Numbered from the stretch's first letter, positions 36,695 to 45,843 are shown. The stretch: 49,026 nucleotides of DNA from CAYQUC01 sp964514215 (GCA_964514215.1 CAZEPW010000022.1:1-49026); one strand, 5' to 3'. Notes: a model not told the origin generated them from the sequence alone. Numbers and translations: made by a program.

Positions 36695-37689
36695 TGGATG
36701 AAACTAACAAACCAGCTTATTTTTATTCTTCGATAGCACCAGGAAAATTCACTATTAGCGGCGAACATTCAGCCATTTACGGCGCACCTGTCCTTGTACA
36801 AAGTCTTAATTGCTTCACAACATCTTCAGTAAAATCATCAATAACATTTAATATTAATTTAAAAAATTTAGATCAATCTTATCAATATACTAAAGCAGAA
36901 TTAAACAAAATATTAGCCATCGTGCAAGAAAATTTTAAAATTTATAAAAACAATAGCTTGGACATTGCTGAAATTATCCCACAGGCAACAAACTTAGCAA
37001 TTGTGGTATTAGCTAATTTTCTAAATACATTTAATTTGTTTAACAAGCCCTGTTCACTAAGTATTCACACGGATCTCCCTATCGGATCTGGACTTGGTTC
37101 ATCTTCCTCTATGTCCGTCAGTATTATTCGAGTACTTTCTAATTTTTATGGAATAGAACTTTCCAATAAAGCATTACATGATTTAGTACAACAAACAGAG
37201 GAATATCAAAGTGGTAAATCCAGTGGAGTAGATTCATTTATCTCAATTAATGCGGGCACCTGTCTATTTCAAAAAGGCAACGGAAAAAAACACCCTAAAT
37301 TTAGCTTACCGTATAATCTTGTTAACACGGGCATACCAACAGCTAACACAGGAACTGTGGTTATGCATGTGGCAAATAAATTTAAAGGTAGTTTCATTTG
37401 GAACGATTTCGAACAAGTCACATTAAGCTTATCTAAAGCCATTAAAGAAAACGATTATATTCAGCAAAAAAAATTAATCTCAATAAATCATCGCTTGCTT
37501 TGTGATATTGGAGTTGTGCCCAAGAAAATTCAAGAATTTATTGCTGATATCGAAAATGAAGGTGCCGTAGCAAAAATTTCCGGTGCAGGATCACATATTG
37601 GAAGCTGTGCGGGAACCATTTTAATAGTTGGCGATAATATATCTAAATTAGTAAAAGATTATGCTTATTCTCTAATAACAATAAAGTAA
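36694..37689 (+). CDS. GHMP-superfamily kinase, mevalonate-kinase-like
   Basis: This 331-residue protein has SSIAPGKFTISGEHSAIYG at its N-terminus (typical mevalonate/galacto/homoserine-kinase start), the P-loop DLPIGSGLGSSSS (about 128-139), YQSGKSSGVDSFIS with catalytic-type Asp180, and the C-terminal KISGAGSHIGSC motif. It most resembles mevalonate kinases, but no other mevalonate-pathway gene is in the window. Being coupled to the E1-rhodanese gene, it likely phosphorylates a hydroxyl on an intermediate of the sulfur-amino-acid pathway (serine or homoserine are candidates); this is inference. An ordinary mevalonate kinase is the main alternative. Confidence 0.8.
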   Translation: MDETNKPAYFYSSIAPGKFTISGEHSAIYGAPVLVQSLNCFTTSSVKSSITFNINLKNLDQSYQYTKAELNKILAIVQENFKIYKNNSLDIAEIIPQATNLAIVVLANFLNTFNLFNKPCSLSIHTDLPIGSGLGSSSSMSVSIIRVLSNFYGIELSNKALHDLVQQTEEYQSGKSSGVDSFISINAGTCLFQKGNGKKHPKFSLPYNLVNTGIPTANTGTVVMHVANKFKGSFIWNDFEQVTLSLSKAIKENDYIQQKKLISINHRLLCDIGVVPKKIQEFIADIENEGAVAKISGAGSHIGSCAGTILIVGDNISKLVKDYAYSLITIK

Positions 37690-37780
37690 TCCTAAGACAA
37701 GAGTTAGTAAATTAAAATGTGGTAGCTCATACTTGATCTGTCCAAATTTACTTGACCACATCATTCCGTACAAAAATAAA

Positions 37781-37808
37781 AAAGGCCTACATTCTCATGC
37801 AAGCCTTT
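37781..37808. terminator. Hairpin terminator after the GHMP kinase and tRNA-Glu fragment
   Basis: AAAGGC (37781-37786) pairs with GCCTTT (37803-37808), the loop holds a smaller CAT/ATG pair, and ATTTTTA follows on the plus strand with an A-run before, so it can work in both directions. It lies next to the tRNA-Glu 3' fragment in the same way that a similar hairpin (48937-48964) lies next to the intact tRNA, so it may be the original tRNA-Glu terminator. Confidence 0.6.
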
Positions 37809-37816
37809 ATTTTTAT

Positions 37817-37838
37817 TGGCGTCCCCAAGGGGATTCGA
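37817..37838 (-). repeat. Displaced tRNA-Glu 3' end (attachment-site repeat, distal)
   Basis: These 22 bases repeat the last 22 of the tRNA-Glu gene at 48973-48994 in the same orientation (from the CCA end through the T-loop). The match stops at the T-loop and the rest of the tRNA is absent. This is what integration into a tRNA 3' end leaves at the far side of an island. Confidence 0.75.
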
Positions 37839-37990
37839 CTATATCCCCCCAATAAAAATCAATAGCTTACAGTCTAAGATTGCCTAACCTTACTAGAAAA
37901 AGTATGAAATAGCCAGTTTCAGGGGCTAGAGGCTTCCTAACAGCCCCATGAAAGCCAATTATACCCTAATCCCTGTTACACAATCCCCAC

Positions 37991-38152
37991 ATGGAAAACA
38001 CAAAAAACATACTAATCCCTGACTACGAAAATCATTGTACTAGCTGTGGTGGATCTCCCGTCGTCACTGTAGAAAAAAATCACAAGATAATACACCACTT
38101 CAATATGTGCGGTGTGTGTGAGGCCAAAAATATACGCAGTCTTAGTAATTAA
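37991..38152 (+). CDS. Small zinc-ribbon-like protein (53 aa)
   Basis: The open frame encodes 53 residues with two CxxC pairs (HCTSCGG and NMCGVCEA) about 25 apart, separated by a His-rich stretch (HKIIHH), as in small zinc ribbons. There is no clear ribosome site. It sits about 150 bases inside the distal island end, where small zinc-finger proteins and directionality factors are often found. Its function is unknown and the cysteine spacing is the only support. Confidence 0.4.
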   Translation: MENTKNILIPDYENHCTSCGGSPVVTVEKNHKIIHHFNMCGVCEAKNIRSLSN

Positions 38153-38245
38153 ATTACTGTTAATTTAGGCAATAATTTTTCTTGATGTGTTGCTAAAAAA
38201 AGTAACTAAGCAAATAAATGAAATACTTGCTGGTGATGATTAAAA

Positions 38246-38935
38246 TTAACCACCAAATGCTTTACGGGCTAATTCATCCTCATCTATAAATTCACGGTGT
38301 CCAAAGTCTGCAAGTATAAATAGGTGTGTTTGTAAATCTAATTTATTTAGTTTGTCGAGTGTTTGTTCACCACCAAGAAATAAAGCAGGTTCAAATCCAA
38401 AAACTTCATTTTCTTTTAGCGCACCTAATTTTTTAACTGCTTGGTTGAATAATGGTTTTTTTGTATGAGAATCATTTATGTCGAACCATTCAGCTTCTTT
38501 AAGTGACAAAAAAGACTCCATTGCATAATTTGAGTCACCTTTTTTAATATATTCCTCATCTCCATCTTCCTCTAAAATCCAACCCATAGATGGTTTTATT
38601 GTAAGTTTGTGACCTGTATTTGTCCCCCAAAGGTATAATGTACCAAACCCATTTCTAGCAATAACACTATAATTGTCTTGCTCATTAATTTTAGTATCAC
38701 CAATCCACGATTCAACTATAGATTCGTAATTTGATGGATTAACAAGCCAATACAATCCATTTTTAAAACCACAAAATCCAAATTGTTGCCAAAATTCTAA
38801 AAGCTTATCAGGTAACTTACCTCTGTAGCTTTCAATTTGAGATGGTTTAGCCTTTTTGCTTATGCTAGGCTTACCAAACTCATCAAATAAATCTTGAAAA
38901 TATCTGTCCAAAATAAATTCCTCTATTTTCCGCAT
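38246..38935 (-). CDS. Tdi1-type immunity protein (GAD-like plus DUF1851)
   Basis: The 229-residue protein starts MRKIEEFILDRYFQDLFDEF and has the GAD-like pattern SYRGKLPDKLLEFWQQFGF, then GLYWLVNPSNYE. A C-terminal DUF1851-like half includes TLYLWGTNTGHKLTI and the FGFEPALFLGG and HLFILADFG segments. In Agrobacterium the Tdi proteins with this layout neutralise Tde DNase toxins. Its start overlaps the last 13 bases of the toxin gene just upstream, as expected for a toxin-immunity pair. Confidence 0.85.
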   Translation of the reverse strand: MRKIEEFILDRYFQDLFDEFGKPSISKKAKPSQIESYRGKLPDKLLEFWQQFGFCGFKNGLYWLVNPSNYESIVESWIGDTKINEQDNYSVIARNGFGTLYLWGTNTGHKLTIKPSMGWILEEDGDEEYIKKGDSNYAMESFLSLKEAEWFDINDSHTKKPLFNQAVKKLGALKENEVFGFEPALFLGGEQTLDKLNKLDLQTHLFILADFGHREFIDEDELARKAFGG

Positions 38936-41175
38936 ACATCCAATTTAACATTCATTTTAGCATTATCTCCATGTTTTTTATATGCTTCATCGACTTGCTT
39001 ATCAAGTTCTTTCACTCTTGAAGTTCCTTTATCACGACTTTGTAATTGACCTGACCACTGTGATCCAATTGAACTATTTATTCTTTTATTGCCTAGTTTT
39101 GAAACGTTATCTTTGCCACCTGCAATCATATCGGGATCATGTAATGCAGCCAATTCATCCATTATATTTTTAGTTTTTGTATTAGCAAGTTTTTTAATTT
39201 CTTGCGTAGATAGATTTTTATTTTTATCACGTATATTTTTCTTTATTCTTTCTTTAATTTTAAATTCATAATCAGCCCTTGCTGCTTCCTGTGCTGCTCC
39301 AGTGCCAGATCGACCTTTTTTATTATATAATTCTCGACCCTTACGATATTCCCCAACAGTCATGTTATTTAAGCCAGCTTCTTGATTTTTTAATTGTTTC
39401 TTAAATCCTTTATCTAATTTCTTGTTATTACCCTTAAAATTTTTCTTCAAATTACCACCCTTTTTAAAACAGGGTAGTGTTGCTTGTTTCATTTTTTTCG
39501 GCTTTATAATTTTTTCGTAAGTATTTTTTTCGTTAACTTTCCCTTTAACTTTAGGCTTGAATTTATATTTGAATACTTTGAGTATTTCAGCCATTTTGGT
39601 TAAGTATTGGCTTATTTTTGCTGCATTTTTAACACCCAATATCGCTGCACCACTACCGCCGACAAAAATCAACAGGATATCGATTCCATAACGTGTAGTA
39701 AATTCGTGTTGTTCTTGTGGTGATAAAGCTGTGAAGTAATTTTTGATAAATTCTTTAAGTCGTGTTCCAATTCGTTCGTCGTAAGCAAGGTAGTATAATG
39801 TTTTTGCGGATTCAACTAGTTCAGTTGCATCGTCATTGACTTCCTTTGTCATTCGTTCTAAATGTGCAGTTTCTTCTGTAATACCATCCTTGTTACTATT
39901 CAATATATGAGCAAGTAATTTTTCTTTATGAGATTGATATTCTGCAATCCATACCGCTGTTTTAGCTGTAGCAACTACCGCGCCCTCAACTAGTGTCCAC
40001 ATACTTTCTAACGAATCATAAACCCAATAGGCTGCACCTTTAACATCATATAAATCGCCTACAATTTTTTTCATATACCATGGGTGTGCTTCCCACTCTT
40101 TTTTTAGCGGAGCTGAATTTTTTTCTACATCGGATACTATTTCTTTTAGTTCTATATCGAGCTTTTTATAGAGTTTATCAAGTTCTTTTTGTTTTTCTTT
40201 GGTTGGTAAGAATTCTATGGTGAAGGGGGAGAATGGTACTATTGATAAATAATCAGTGCCATTTTTTAATTTTGCACGTATTCGAGTACCATCGTCAAAT
40301 TTAATGATGTAATCCAGTTCGTCATTTATTGGCTTGCCGTTTCCGGTATATTCAATATCAACCCAATTGGGTTTTTTAATCTCAATGTGTGAAACATATT
40401 CAGCACGGCCTGTCTCAGACATGGCTTTTGCTTCAATTTTTACAGTTCCATGTCCTTCAATTTTAAACTCGGTATTAAAACCAACCAGTATATTGCCACC
40501 GGCTTTTGCTAATTCCAGTATTTTAATTCCATTAATTGCGCCTGATAATGTTATCTCAACTATTTCCGCATTAGTGGCATTACCACTAACTTTTAATGCG
40601 TGTCCATCTTCTATTTTTAGTTGATACCCTGATAGAACCTTATCTCCTATCGTATAAGCTTTTGGTTTCATTTCAATGATTGCGGATAAATCGGATTTTT
40701 CTGTGACTTGTTTGACGATTGATTCTGCTGTTTCACCTTCTTGTACAATGCGAGTAACACTATTTTTTACGATATAGGTTTTATTTGTTAATTCAACGGG
40801 TGTTTTTGCTGAGGGTGAATCGACAAAAACCGTTGGGCTAATATCATAATGCTGTTTTGAAGATGCTTCGAACATCATACTCGCGGGTGAAGCACTAGAA
40901 CCACCGCCGCTTGCTCTTCGAACTTTAAAGACCCTTAAACCGTTTAATGATACAGGATAGCGATCAAGTTGCCAGCGGCCTTTTTTGAATTGGCGAACAC
41001 TAATTAATTTGTCTGTTCGGAGATCGGCTCGGGGTATTTCTGAGGGGGTTAGTTCATTGCAATCACAAAGTGAACCGTATACTTGCAAAATATCGACAAT
41101 GGAAGCATCGAGTGTATTAGGGTTAACGGGTTTGCCCTTAATTTCATCATCGGTTGAGTTGTCAAAATCGGTCAT
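38923..41175 (-). CDS. Tde-type toxin with C-terminal Ntox15 nuclease domain
   Basis: This is a 750-residue polymorphic toxin. The last ~170 residues carry the Ntox15 (Tox-HxxD) signature: NNMTVGEYRKGRELY, GTGAAQEAARADYE, LHDPDMIAGG with His679 and Asp682 (HxxD), and RINSSIGSQW. Tde1 of Agrobacterium has the same domain and is a type VI-secreted DNase. The first ~550 residues are not recognised; a LysM-like or beta-rich part lies at about 120-210, and a hydrophobic GGSGAAILG stretch near 500 may be a membrane or delivery segment. No VgrG, PAAR or other secretion gene is in the window, so the export route is unknown. A cytosolic start is implied by the lack of a signal peptide. Confidence 0.85.
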   Translation of the reverse strand: MTDFDNSTDDEIKGKPVNPNTLDASIVDILQVYGSLCDCNELTPSEIPRADLRTDKLISVRQFKKGRWQLDRYPVSLNGLRVFKVRRASGGGSSASPASMMFEASSKQHYDISPTVFVDSPSAKTPVELTNKTYIVKNSVTRIVQEGETAESIVKQVTEKSDLSAIIEMKPKAYTIGDKVLSGYQLKIEDGHALKVSGNATNAEIVEITLSGAINGIKILELAKAGGNILVGFNTEFKIEGHGTVKIEAKAMSETGRAEYVSHIEIKKPNWVDIEYTGNGKPINDELDYIIKFDDGTRIRAKLKNGTDYLSIVPFSPFTIEFLPTKEKQKELDKLYKKLDIELKEIVSDVEKNSAPLKKEWEAHPWYMKKIVGDLYDVKGAAYWVYDSLESMWTLVEGAVVATAKTAVWIAEYQSHKEKLLAHILNSNKDGITEETAHLERMTKEVNDDATELVESAKTLYYLAYDERIGTRLKEFIKNYFTALSPQEQHEFTTRYGIDILLIFVGGSGAAILGVKNAAKISQYLTKMAEILKVFKYKFKPKVKGKVNEKNTYEKIIKPKKMKQATLPCFKKGGNLKKNFKGNNKKLDKGFKKQLKNQEAGLNNMTVGEYRKGRELYNKKGRSGTGAAQEAARADYEFKIKERIKKNIRDKNKNLSTQEIKKLANTKTKNIMDELAALHDPDMIAGGKDNVSKLGNKRINSSIGSQWSGQLQSRDKGTSRVKELDKQVDEAYKKHGDNAKMNVKLDVCGK

Positions 41176-41236
41176 ACTTTGAACTCTGCTGTTACATTCT
41201 TAGATGATTCTTTATAGTGAATAATACACAAACAAC

Positions 41237-41269
41237 ACAGCACAGGTCGAAAGTGTTCGACTATGCTGT
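41237..41269. terminator. Hairpin between lipoprotein and toxin genes
   Basis: ACAGCA-CAG-GTCGA (41237-41250) pairs with TCGAC-TA-TGCTGT (41257-41269) with a small internal bulge. It lies about 160 bases past the lipoprotein stop and has only a weak T-rich tail on the minus strand. A second short hairpin, CAGACAA / TTGTCTG, lies at about 41376-41395. Both could separate the lipoprotein and toxin transcripts. Confidence 0.4.
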
Positions 41270-41428
41270 TGTTACCACTATCCAATCCTGAATAAACACC
41301 CATTTAATTGCGACCCTGCAAATAAATTTTTTTGTATAGTTGTTCTACATCTTTTTAAGTTACTTAATCACTAATCAGACAAAAATTATTGTCTGGATTG
41401 TTGCTTCTTGTGTGTTCTTTTATTGCCA

Positions 41429-43072
41429 TTATTGTAAAACGGCGGTATATATTGAATAATAAATACTATCAATCGTTTCCCTACCCCAAAATGCATGAAC
41501 AACACCATTATTAGCTCCTAATAATCTTAGAGGGACGGCGGTTGAGTATTTTGTTTTATCTGTAAAGGATTCAATAATCTGTTCAAGTTGCCAACTATCT
41601 GTGTATTGAACAGCTCGGATATCAGTCTCGGTAAACCATGCAACGGTAACAATGCCATTATTTTCAATAACACGAATATCAGACATAGCACCTGCTGAAG
41701 TTAAAACCGGAGTATTAGAAACTAATATACTCGGTTTCCAGTTAGTTACAAAATACTTTGAGTAAATCAAGCCACTGTCTTTGTAAACGATCATTTTTTC
41801 ATTGTCTTTAAACTTCATAAGCTTGTAAACTGCTGCAGTGGGCGGTATATCTAATTGTTGAGGTTGTTCCCAAACGCCGCCGAATTTAGTGACAGTCCAA
41901 TACGTGCCATCCATGTTTTTGTAGCCTAATAGAACATCTGCACCGTATATATCATAGCGCAGAGTATTGTTTTCTAATTCACCAGAGTGAGTTGCTAACC
42001 CTTCATTATTAGTCGTAACGTTTACCGGGTCGCCTAAAAATGGCTCTAAATGTTCAAATATATCAGAGCCTCCATTACTGTTGGCTGTCGAGTAAAATAC
42101 GCCCATTGTGCCATCATCGTAAATAAACGGCCTAATAGGGAAATCATTATTTCGAACCGGAAATTGACTATTAAGACTCACGGGTGCCAACCAACTGCCT
42201 TTAAATAGTGACACATTATAGCCGTTATCCCCGATAAATAATTCAATAGCATTTCCATTCGGGGCAGTTTCTAACCCAAGAAAGTATGATGAGTCACGCA
42301 CAAACTCTGGTTTCGCCCAGTTCAACGAAGTAAATGACGTAGTTTGAGAGGTTGTGGCTGATTTTGTTCCCGCATACATAAGTCTTGATTCATCTCCGAA
42401 CATTTTAAAAATCGGCCCACGAAGCCTTCTATTATTTTGTAATGGTAAAATAAAACTCTGAGAATTCATCCAACCATTTTTCGAAGTATATTCGCGAGGA
42501 AATGCCATGTATTCTGGTACGGGACGGGAAGCTTGAGCTGGAGAATCAATAAAAAGGAATACGACCTTACCAGTTACTGGGTTTATATCAACTAACTTAG
42601 AATTTCGATGCTCAAGAAGAAGTAATCCTAATTCTTGCTGTCTTACAAACCACTTACCTCTAACCGTACTAAACGAGCTTTTAAAATCATTAATAAGAAG
42701 ACCGTCATCACTTTTTAATTTTGATAACTCAATCTTATAAGTGCTAGATAATGAATAGAGGGGGGTTGCTGAAAATATTATTTCGTTTAAATTAACTTCA
42801 AATATTCCATCAATGGGATCGCCTTGATTATTCGTAACCTTAAATGTTTCACCAAGTATCACCGATGCTTCCTGAATCGGTTTTTCAAAAGTGACAATAA
42901 TCTTAATGTCTCGTGCTGTGTTCTCATTCAGATCGGCCGGAACAACACTAACAACGCTTGATAGTATGGGCGCAGGTTGTTCACTATCAGGTAATCCACC
43001 ACTACCCCCACCACAAGAAATTAAAAAAAGTGAAAACAAAATTAAACTAATAGTTATACCAAGTCCTTTCAT
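41429..43072 (-). CDS. Surface lipoprotein with Ig-like (Big_5) domain and beta-propeller-like repeats
   Basis: From the ATG at 43072 the 547-residue protein has a signal peptide MKGLGITISLILFSLFLISC with a lipobox and a Gly-rich linker. About residues 30-125 form a bacterial Ig-like domain (VVPADLNENT, IIVTFEKPIQEASV, IIFSATPLY.LSSTYKIEL). The rest has repeated WF/G motifs and KW/W strands (for example YTDSWQLEQ, FVTNWKPS, WAKPEFVRDSSYFLG), as in beta-propeller or sialidase-like folds. I prefer this start over upstream ATGs (43144, 43087) because GGGGA lies just before it and the signal peptide begins there. Role unknown; surface-located by the lipobox. Confidence 0.72.
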   Translation of the reverse strand: MKGLGITISLILFSLFLISCGGGSGGLPDSEQPAPILSSVVSVVPADLNENTARDIKIIVTFEKPIQEASVILGETFKVTNNQGDPIDGIFEVNLNEIIFSATPLYSLSSTYKIELSKLKSDDGLLINDFKSSFSTVRGKWFVRQQELGLLLLEHRNSKLVDINPVTGKVVFLFIDSPAQASRPVPEYMAFPREYTSKNGWMNSQSFILPLQNNRRLRGPIFKMFGDESRLMYAGTKSATTSQTTSFTSLNWAKPEFVRDSSYFLGLETAPNGNAIELFIGDNGYNVSLFKGSWLAPVSLNSQFPVRNNDFPIRPFIYDDGTMGVFYSTANSNGGSDIFEHLEPFLGDPVNVTTNNEGLATHSGELENNTLRYDIYGADVLLGYKNMDGTYWTVTKFGGVWEQPQQLDIPPTAAVYKLMKFKDNEKMIVYKDSGLIYSKYFVTNWKPSILVSNTPVLTSAGAMSDIRVIENNGIVTVAWFTETDIRAVQYTDSWQLEQIIESFTDKTKYSTAVPLRLLGANNGVVHAFWGRETIDSIYYSIYTAVLQ

Positions 43073-43236
43073 TGAAACATTCCCCATTAAGTCTGAAAAT
43101 TTATTATTATTTAAACAAAAAGAGTCTACTGGATTTAAAGTCAAGAAGGAAAGAAGTTAATTACAAATAAAGACATATAGTTAATCGCAAAGTACGACTA
43201 AGCAGTATGTGTGAAACAACGGTTATTATCTGTAAA

Positions 43237-43269
43237 GGTGGTGAAACCGCATAATTACTGGGTTTCACC
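43237..43269. repeat. Palindrome GGTGAAACC / GGTTTCACC downstream of TOTE gene
   Basis: Perfect 9-bp arms (43240-43248 and 43261-43269) surround a 12-base spacer GCATAATTACTG. A half-site GTGAAAC is at 43211-43217. The same arm sequence recurs in the palindrome at 47021-47058, on the other side of the TOTE-RhuM pair. Confidence 0.65.
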
Positions 43270-43333
43270 CCTTTAATTGTATAGTGTAGAGTATTTTATT
43301 TGTATTATATAATTTGCTAAACCTTTCGATTTT

Positions 43334-45733
43334 TTATATATCAGTATCAAAATTTACAAAACTCAGTTGGTACCCCATTGCTTTGTAACCTTTTTCTCGC
43401 TTGTTAAACATGCGCTTTAGCATGGGGAGTGATGCGTCAACATAATCAAATATCGTAACGACATCCTTACCATCAGCTTCACGATGTATCCTGCCAGCAT
43501 ATTGCGCCAATGATCCTTTCCATGCGATAGGCATAGCAAGAAAAAGTGTATCGAGCCTTGGTAAATCGAAACCTTCGCCGACATACTTTCCTGTAGCAAC
43601 AATCACCTGAGCAACTGTAACTTGCTCGTTAGCCGCCTGGCGTTCCTTGGCTCGCATCCCCCCTCTGAGAACGACTGATCGTATATCCTGTTCATGAAGA
43701 AATTGATTAATGATTTCCGCATGTTCTCTTCGTTCTGTCAGAACTAATGGGTGTTTTCCCTCTGCAATTTTTGAAATTACATCATCAATAATTCTCTGTG
43801 TGCGATTGTTATCTTTCACGAGCCAGTGGTAAACATCACTAATGCGCAGTCTTTCGTCACTGTTCAAAAGATTAGTCGGTGGTTGATTGTATAGTTGATT
43901 TACCACTACTTGTTGTTCAAACTTATCAGAATGGCTCGACTTAACTTTGTGACGGATAGGTCCTGTCAGCATAAAAATGATTTTCTGATGACCATCTTGT
44001 CGATCCGGTGTTGCAGTGAGCCCAAGGACAAATTTTGCCCGTACTTCATTGAGTACCATTTCAAATCGGGGTGCAGAGATATGGTGACACTCGTCAATAA
44101 TAACCTGGCCATAATCCTGAATGAGTAAATCTATTGTATTGTCTTTTTTATTGATCAAGCTTTGATAGGTGGCGATATCTACTTGGCCGGATGGTTTTTT
44201 CTTACCTCCACCGATAACACCAATTTCAACATTGCTCAAGAATGATTTTAAGCGCTCTTGCCATTGTTCAAGTAGATGGCGACTGTGGGTAAGAATCAAT
44301 GTATTAACTTTTCGTTTGTTAATAATTCCAATCGCAACAACAGTTTTTCCGAATGCCGTAGGTGCATGCAGAACACCAGTGTTATGTTTAGTAATAGCAT
44401 TTACTGCTTTCAATTGATCCTTTCTCAACTTGCCGAGAAATTTTAAGCTTTTTAGTTTTTGTCCTAGTTCTCGCTTGTCGTCAATTACTACTGTGATTTG
44501 CTGTTCTTGCAGTAACATCATGGCTTCATCAATGCAACCTCTGGGTAAAGATAACCATTTTAAATTTCCAGAGCCTTGCTCAATTCGAGCACAAGTAATA
44601 TACCGAGGTATACCATGAGTGGAAAACCTCATGGCCTGAGTTTTAAAAAACACAGGATTTGAAAAGCTGGCAAGCCGTTTAAGTCTGGCCGTTAGTGGTG
44701 CTGGAATTTCATCAAGATTAAAATAGATGTGGTTAGCCAATACAACAGTCAGTTGTTTGGGGCAATTATCGATCGTTGATGATTTTAATTTAGCTCCTTG
44801 TTCCCAAGGTGGCCGAGTATCAATAATTTGTTGATCAGATAATCGCAAGGAATCGGGTGCTAATTTTAGTAGAAAGCTAGCCAATTTTTTCGCCGAAACC
44901 GTTTGTATTTGCGACAGGTGCAGCCATTGATCGGTATAAGGTTGCAAGTCTTGACCAACAAATAGGCTATTGCCTTTTTGTCTGGCCTCTTTTTGTAGTG
45001 GTAGTGCAATCAGGTTACCAAATCCACCTTCAGGCATAATATCTTGATTGGGAAACAACCTGTCATAGGATTCGAATGATAAGTTATGATGAATATCCAT
45101 TGCCTTATCAAGTAGACCAAAACCCAATAATCTAGCATCCTTTGCAGAAACAGCTTCAGAGAAGAAAATCCACAAATGAGCACCATTACCCGAACGTGAG
45201 ATCTCAACAGTGTAAGGAATATCAAATTGTCGGCAAACTTGCGCTAACGCTTTTATAGCATCTTGCCAATCATCTTTATCAAAATCTGCTGCCAATAAAA
45301 AACAAGTATTATCAGTGAGAAGTGGGTATAAACCAACAACATGTTTGCCCGCCAAGTGTTCATAAATTACTTGATCACTTAGAGCCTTATACATTCGGTT
45401 TGTGCACACGTTGCATTTTATTTTGGACTTATTGCAAACCCCTTTTACCCGCTCATTCTCACAAGTAAAAGAATAGCCGCTGCGTCCTGTTGAGTTTTTC
45501 CATCGCCTGGCGAATACATCTTCTCGACCTTTAAATAATCTTTTAAAGAGTCCAACTTTTTGGCTAACTGACAGCGTAAGAGATATATTTTGTGTATTAC
45601 CTTGTGAATTTGTTCGTATCTGAATTAGAGCCTCTCGTCTTTCAATCAAACTATTTTGTTCGCTCTCTAATTCAGATAACCTTTGATCAATGGTCTCTAT
45701 TTCATTGTGCACATCATTATTTTGAGGTGTCAT
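43334..45733 (-). CDS. TOTE-type primase-helicase (AEP primase fused to SF2 helicase)
   Basis: This is a 799-residue protein. After a short coiled coil (about 10-40) comes an archaeo-eukaryotic primase-like domain (about 60-300): LLAADFDKDDW (DxD metal ligands), ISRSGNGAHLWIFF and RLFPNQDIMPEGGFGNLIALPL, matching the AEP domain of TOTE conflict systems. A cysteine cluster (CNKSKIKCNVC) lies just before. The C-terminal helicase (about 440-790) has LHAPTAFGKTVVAIG, VIIDECHHIS, LGLTATPDR, VATGKYVGEGFD and QYAGRIHR. It is probably a nucleic-acid-synthesising or sensing component of a conflict system. It follows the RhuM gene by about 110 bases on the same strand, so the two may be co-transcribed. 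Confidence 0.88.
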   Translation of the reverse strand: MTPQNNDVHNEIETIDQRLSELESEQNSLIERREALIQIRTNSQGNTQNISLTLSVSQKVGLFKRLFKGREDVFARRWKNSTGRSGYSFTCENERVKGVCNKSKIKCNVCTNRMYKALSDQVIYEHLAGKHVVGLYPLLTDNTCFLLAADFDKDDWQDAIKALAQVCRQFDIPYTVEISRSGNGAHLWIFFSEAVSAKDARLLGFGLLDKAMDIHHNLSFESYDRLFPNQDIMPEGGFGNLIALPLQKEARQKGNSLFVGQDLQPYTDQWLHLSQIQTVSAKKLASFLLKLAPDSLRLSDQQIIDTRPPWEQGAKLKSSTIDNCPKQLTVVLANHIYFNLDEIPAPLTARLKRLASFSNPVFFKTQAMRFSTHGIPRYITCARIEQGSGNLKWLSLPRGCIDEAMMLLQEQQITVVIDDKRELGQKLKSLKFLGKLRKDQLKAVNAITKHNTGVLHAPTAFGKTVVAIGIINKRKVNTLILTHSRHLLEQWQERLKSFLSNVEIGVIGGGKKKPSGQVDIATYQSLINKKDNTIDLLIQDYGQVIIDECHHISAPRFEMVLNEVRAKFVLGLTATPDRQDGHQKIIFMLTGPIRHKVKSSHSDKFEQQVVVNQLYNQPPTNLLNSDERLRISDVYHWLVKDNNRTQRIIDDVISKIAEGKHPLVLTERREHAEIINQFLHEQDIRSVVLRGGMRAKERQAANEQVTVAQVIVATGKYVGEGFDLPRLDTLFLAMPIAWKGSLAQYAGRIHREADGKDVVTIFDYVDASLPMLKRMFNKREKGYKAMGYQLSFVNFDTDI

Positions 45734-45843
45734 ATGATTATATTGAGGTAGGGATATACATCACATTGGCACTATTTTTCAAATCAGAATGCATCATTTT
45801 AGTAGTTGTTTTGTGGGACGTTGCCATAATAAATGATTGTGTT

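Noticed and set aside
37817..37838. A second tRNA-Glu gene
   Set aside because: Only the last 22 bases match; the anticodon arm and acceptor 5' half are absent, so it is a displaced 3' end and not a gene.
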